Source: Cryptomeria japonica (Eukaryota > Streptophyta > Pinopsida > Cupressales > Cupressaceae). From it: 64,000 nucleotides of DNA. Under the pieces are notes generated by a model, which was not told the DNA's origin, did no database searches, and saw only the letters and a list, made by a program, of their open reading frames with translations. Positions 62,673 through 64,000 of this stretch are shown in pieces. The translations under genes and the position numbers were made by a program. Every line of letters starts with the position of its first letter. Positions within the stretch are counted from its first letter, which is position 1. Location of the stretch: assembly GCF_030272615.1 (NCBI RefSeq), contig NC_081414.1, positions 49,404,501 to 49,468,500 on the forward strand. Direction: 5' to 3'.

Positions 62673-62869
62673 TTATTTTTGAGCTACAGAGTACCACGGG
62701 AAGTGTTGTGGTTGTCTATACTGTGAGAAAGAAGTCTGCAGCTAAGCATTGGCGGGAAGCCATAAGCCGTAGAGGGAGACGGATTTGGAGGTTGGGAACA
62801 AACAGAGTTCAAGGGAAGGCATTGCAGGTCCGCGCAGTTGTATGACACCAGGGGGTTATTCAGTTCTAT

Positions 62870-63370
62870 TTTTAGCTTTTGGAGAGTGTGATGGAGGATT
62901 TGAGGTGTCTCTTAGAATTTGTGCCAGCGGATTGTGGCCACCTCCAGGCATGACTGGTACGCTTTGAGGAACTCAGAGTATGTCTCGGTTGGACGTGAGG
63001 TTGCCTTGGTGGATGCACAGAGGGCTCGGGAGGAGCTAACCACCAGGTTGGAGGCAATAGTCGTGTGAGACTTAGTTCAGTGTACCCAGGAGTTGGATGT
63101 CAGGAGAGCAACATGGGTGGCTATCGAGGACAAATTGGCTAGGGAGATAGTATCATTTGAGTAGCAGTTGGTGGAAGCTGAGACTAAAAAATGTGTTTTG
63201 CAGCCAAGTTTGGGTTAGGCACAGGAGGACTGTGATGGCAAAGGAAGCAATATTGGTGAATTCCACACTTGAGCATTGGATGGTAGCAGAAAAGGGTTTT
63301 CAGGAGAGGACGCAGCAAGTGTATAAGATCCGGGCCCGACTGGCGTCAGTAGTTCCTGCCGTTCATCTCT
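62870..63370 (+). pseudogene. Decayed 3' ORF of Gypsy-E with coiled-coil character
   Basis: Stop-interrupted frames over 500 bp that read as charged helix: VSVGREVALVDAQRAREELT, DVRRATWVAIEDKLAREIV, then MAKEAILVNSTLEHWMVAEK and RTQQVYKIRARLA (63230-63345). Frames alternate, so at least two indels are needed. It lies between the integrase scraps and the polypurine tract, where some plant Gypsy elements carry an extra ORF. No family recognised. Confidence 0.45.
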
Positions 63371-63403
63371 ATTTTGTATTAAGTCGTCGGAGTCGACTTC
63401 TTT

Positions 63404-63418
63404 TCTTGGGGGGGATGA
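63404..63418 (+). promoter_or_regulatory. Gypsy-E polypurine tract
   Basis: CTTGGGGGGGATGA-like purine run directly before the 3' LTR start TGTTGACGGG. Confidence 0.8.
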
Positions 63419-63738
63419 TGTTGACGGGAATAATCATTATGTTATGTTATTATATTATGTTTATGTTGTCATCGGTAATAATGAGTTACGGCGGTCAGTT
63501 AGTTAGTCGACGGGTAGGTAGTTGGAGTTGCGACGGTTGTGTCGTACCCCTTCGGGTATTATATATGGTGTACCTTTTCGTCGAAGTAGGATCATGTTAG
63601 TCATGTCAGATGTAATGTTATAAGCACTTATTGTACATGGACTATGGAATTAATATAGAGGCTGGTTATTTAATATATTTCCATTATGTTTTGTGCATTT
63701 ACGTTCTGCATTTAACCGTTTACCCGAGAGGGCAAACA
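63419..63738 (+). repeat. Gypsy-E 3' LTR
   Basis: 320 bp. Differs from the 5' LTR at four positions, all G against A: GTCGTCGG/GTCATCGG, CGACAG/CGACGG, GTCGTGTC/GTCATGTC and GACTGTGG/GACTATGG. Followed by CGGTT. Confidence 0.95.
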
Positions 63739-64000
63739 CGGTTGTGATGATCTATGATCGAATGATGATCAGAGATGAAGATGTTAGGTAAGCATGATGC
63801 ATGTGATGAGGTTCAAAGTGGTTTTGGTGCATGAAGATAACTATTTATCTTGGGAATGATAAAATGCATGGCATCAAGTGTAAAATGCATGATGAGCTAT
63901 AGGATCCAATGTGCAGTGATCCAGGAGCGGTTGAAATTCTCTAGAACAATGTATAGTTTATTGCTATGTAATCCACCAATTATGATTGAACTGATATGTT

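Larger units (their letters stand above)
57606..63738 (+). mobile_element. Gypsy-E: young, internally deleted Gypsy element
   Basis: Two 320-bp LTRs (57606-57925, 63419-63738) differing at 4 sites, all G/A, and a perfect duplication CGGTT (57601-57605, 63739-63743). A primer-binding site and a polypurine tract are in place. The interior encodes Gag and protease, then only scraps of integrase; reverse transcriptase and RNase H are absent. The 3' third is non-coding with GC-rich repeats and a decayed coiled-coil ORF. With 98.75% LTR identity it is the youngest dated insertion here. It must have used proteins from a complete relative. Confidence 0.93.
57378..64000 (+). mobile_element. Copia-type LTR, split by Gypsy-E and running off the window
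   Basis: Starts TGTTGGCATTGCATAAA, close in form to the Copia-A LTR start, with a GATGTCAATAGTAACCGGT stretch like the family's LTR openings. LTR sequence occupies 57378-57605 and 63744-64000. Five ACCGGT-like words lie within the first 230 bp. The right end and any internal region are outside the window, so it may be a solo LTR or the edge of a full element. Confidence 0.6.

Overview
This window is intergenic DNA of a large-genome seed plant. It is a nest of LTR retrotransposons, with LINE relics and an old tandem array between them. I see no host gene, rRNA, tRNA or CRISPR. The abundance of old, undeleted nested elements, several LTRs longer than 1 kb, and the decayed Copia and chromovirus families suggest a gymnosperm, perhaps a conifer; that is an inference, not proof.

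Left block (1-21930): a Copia pol relic (1-109 and 21848-21930) was split by Copia-A (110-21842, target duplication GCCTA). Copia-A was itself hit twice: by a reverse-oriented solo LTR (3317-4505) inside integrase, and by a minus-strand Ty3/Gypsy chromovirus with about 4-kb LTRs (5205-18373, duplication CAAAA) between integrase and reverse transcriptase. One chromovirus LTR carries a further GC-rich insert of about 0.55 kb. Removing each insert plus one target copy restores the host reading frame in all three cases.

Middle block (21931-43560): unassigned sequence, a minus-strand LINE ORF1-like relic (about 23027-26109) interrupted by nearly complete Copia-B (26115-32802, duplication CTTTT), a reduced Copia-C relic with tandem zinc knuckles (33250-36176), a degenerate tandem array of about 2-kb units (36182-42110) holding a solo LTR (38659-39819, duplication AAAGT), and a LINE RNase H relic (42960-43450).

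Right block (43540-64000): a non-autonomous Gypsy-like element with gag-like repeats, protease and G-patch but no visible reverse transcriptase (about 43700-57377). It is split by a solo LTR of the Copia-A type (49817-56939, duplication TTTTC), which contains Copia-D (50504-54448, duplication AGATC; no pol, one unfamiliar ORF) and another solo LTR (55199-56793, duplication GTTAG). The end is a Copia-type LTR (from 57378) split by Gypsy-E (57606-63738, duplication CGGTT). Gypsy-E has 320-bp LTRs differing at 4 sites and a gag-protease frame fused to integrase tail fragments.

The most interesting signals are a C-rich-loop hairpin at the 3' end of the LTRs of several Copia families, just upstream of the primer-binding site, with different stem sequences that still pair; and Copia-D, which looks like a pol-less partner of Copia-B carrying an unfamiliar coiled-coil protein. 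All coding regions are disrupted; where a sister copy allows comparison the stops are mostly C-to-T or G-to-A transitions. All statements come from reading the sequence; no alignment or database search was run.
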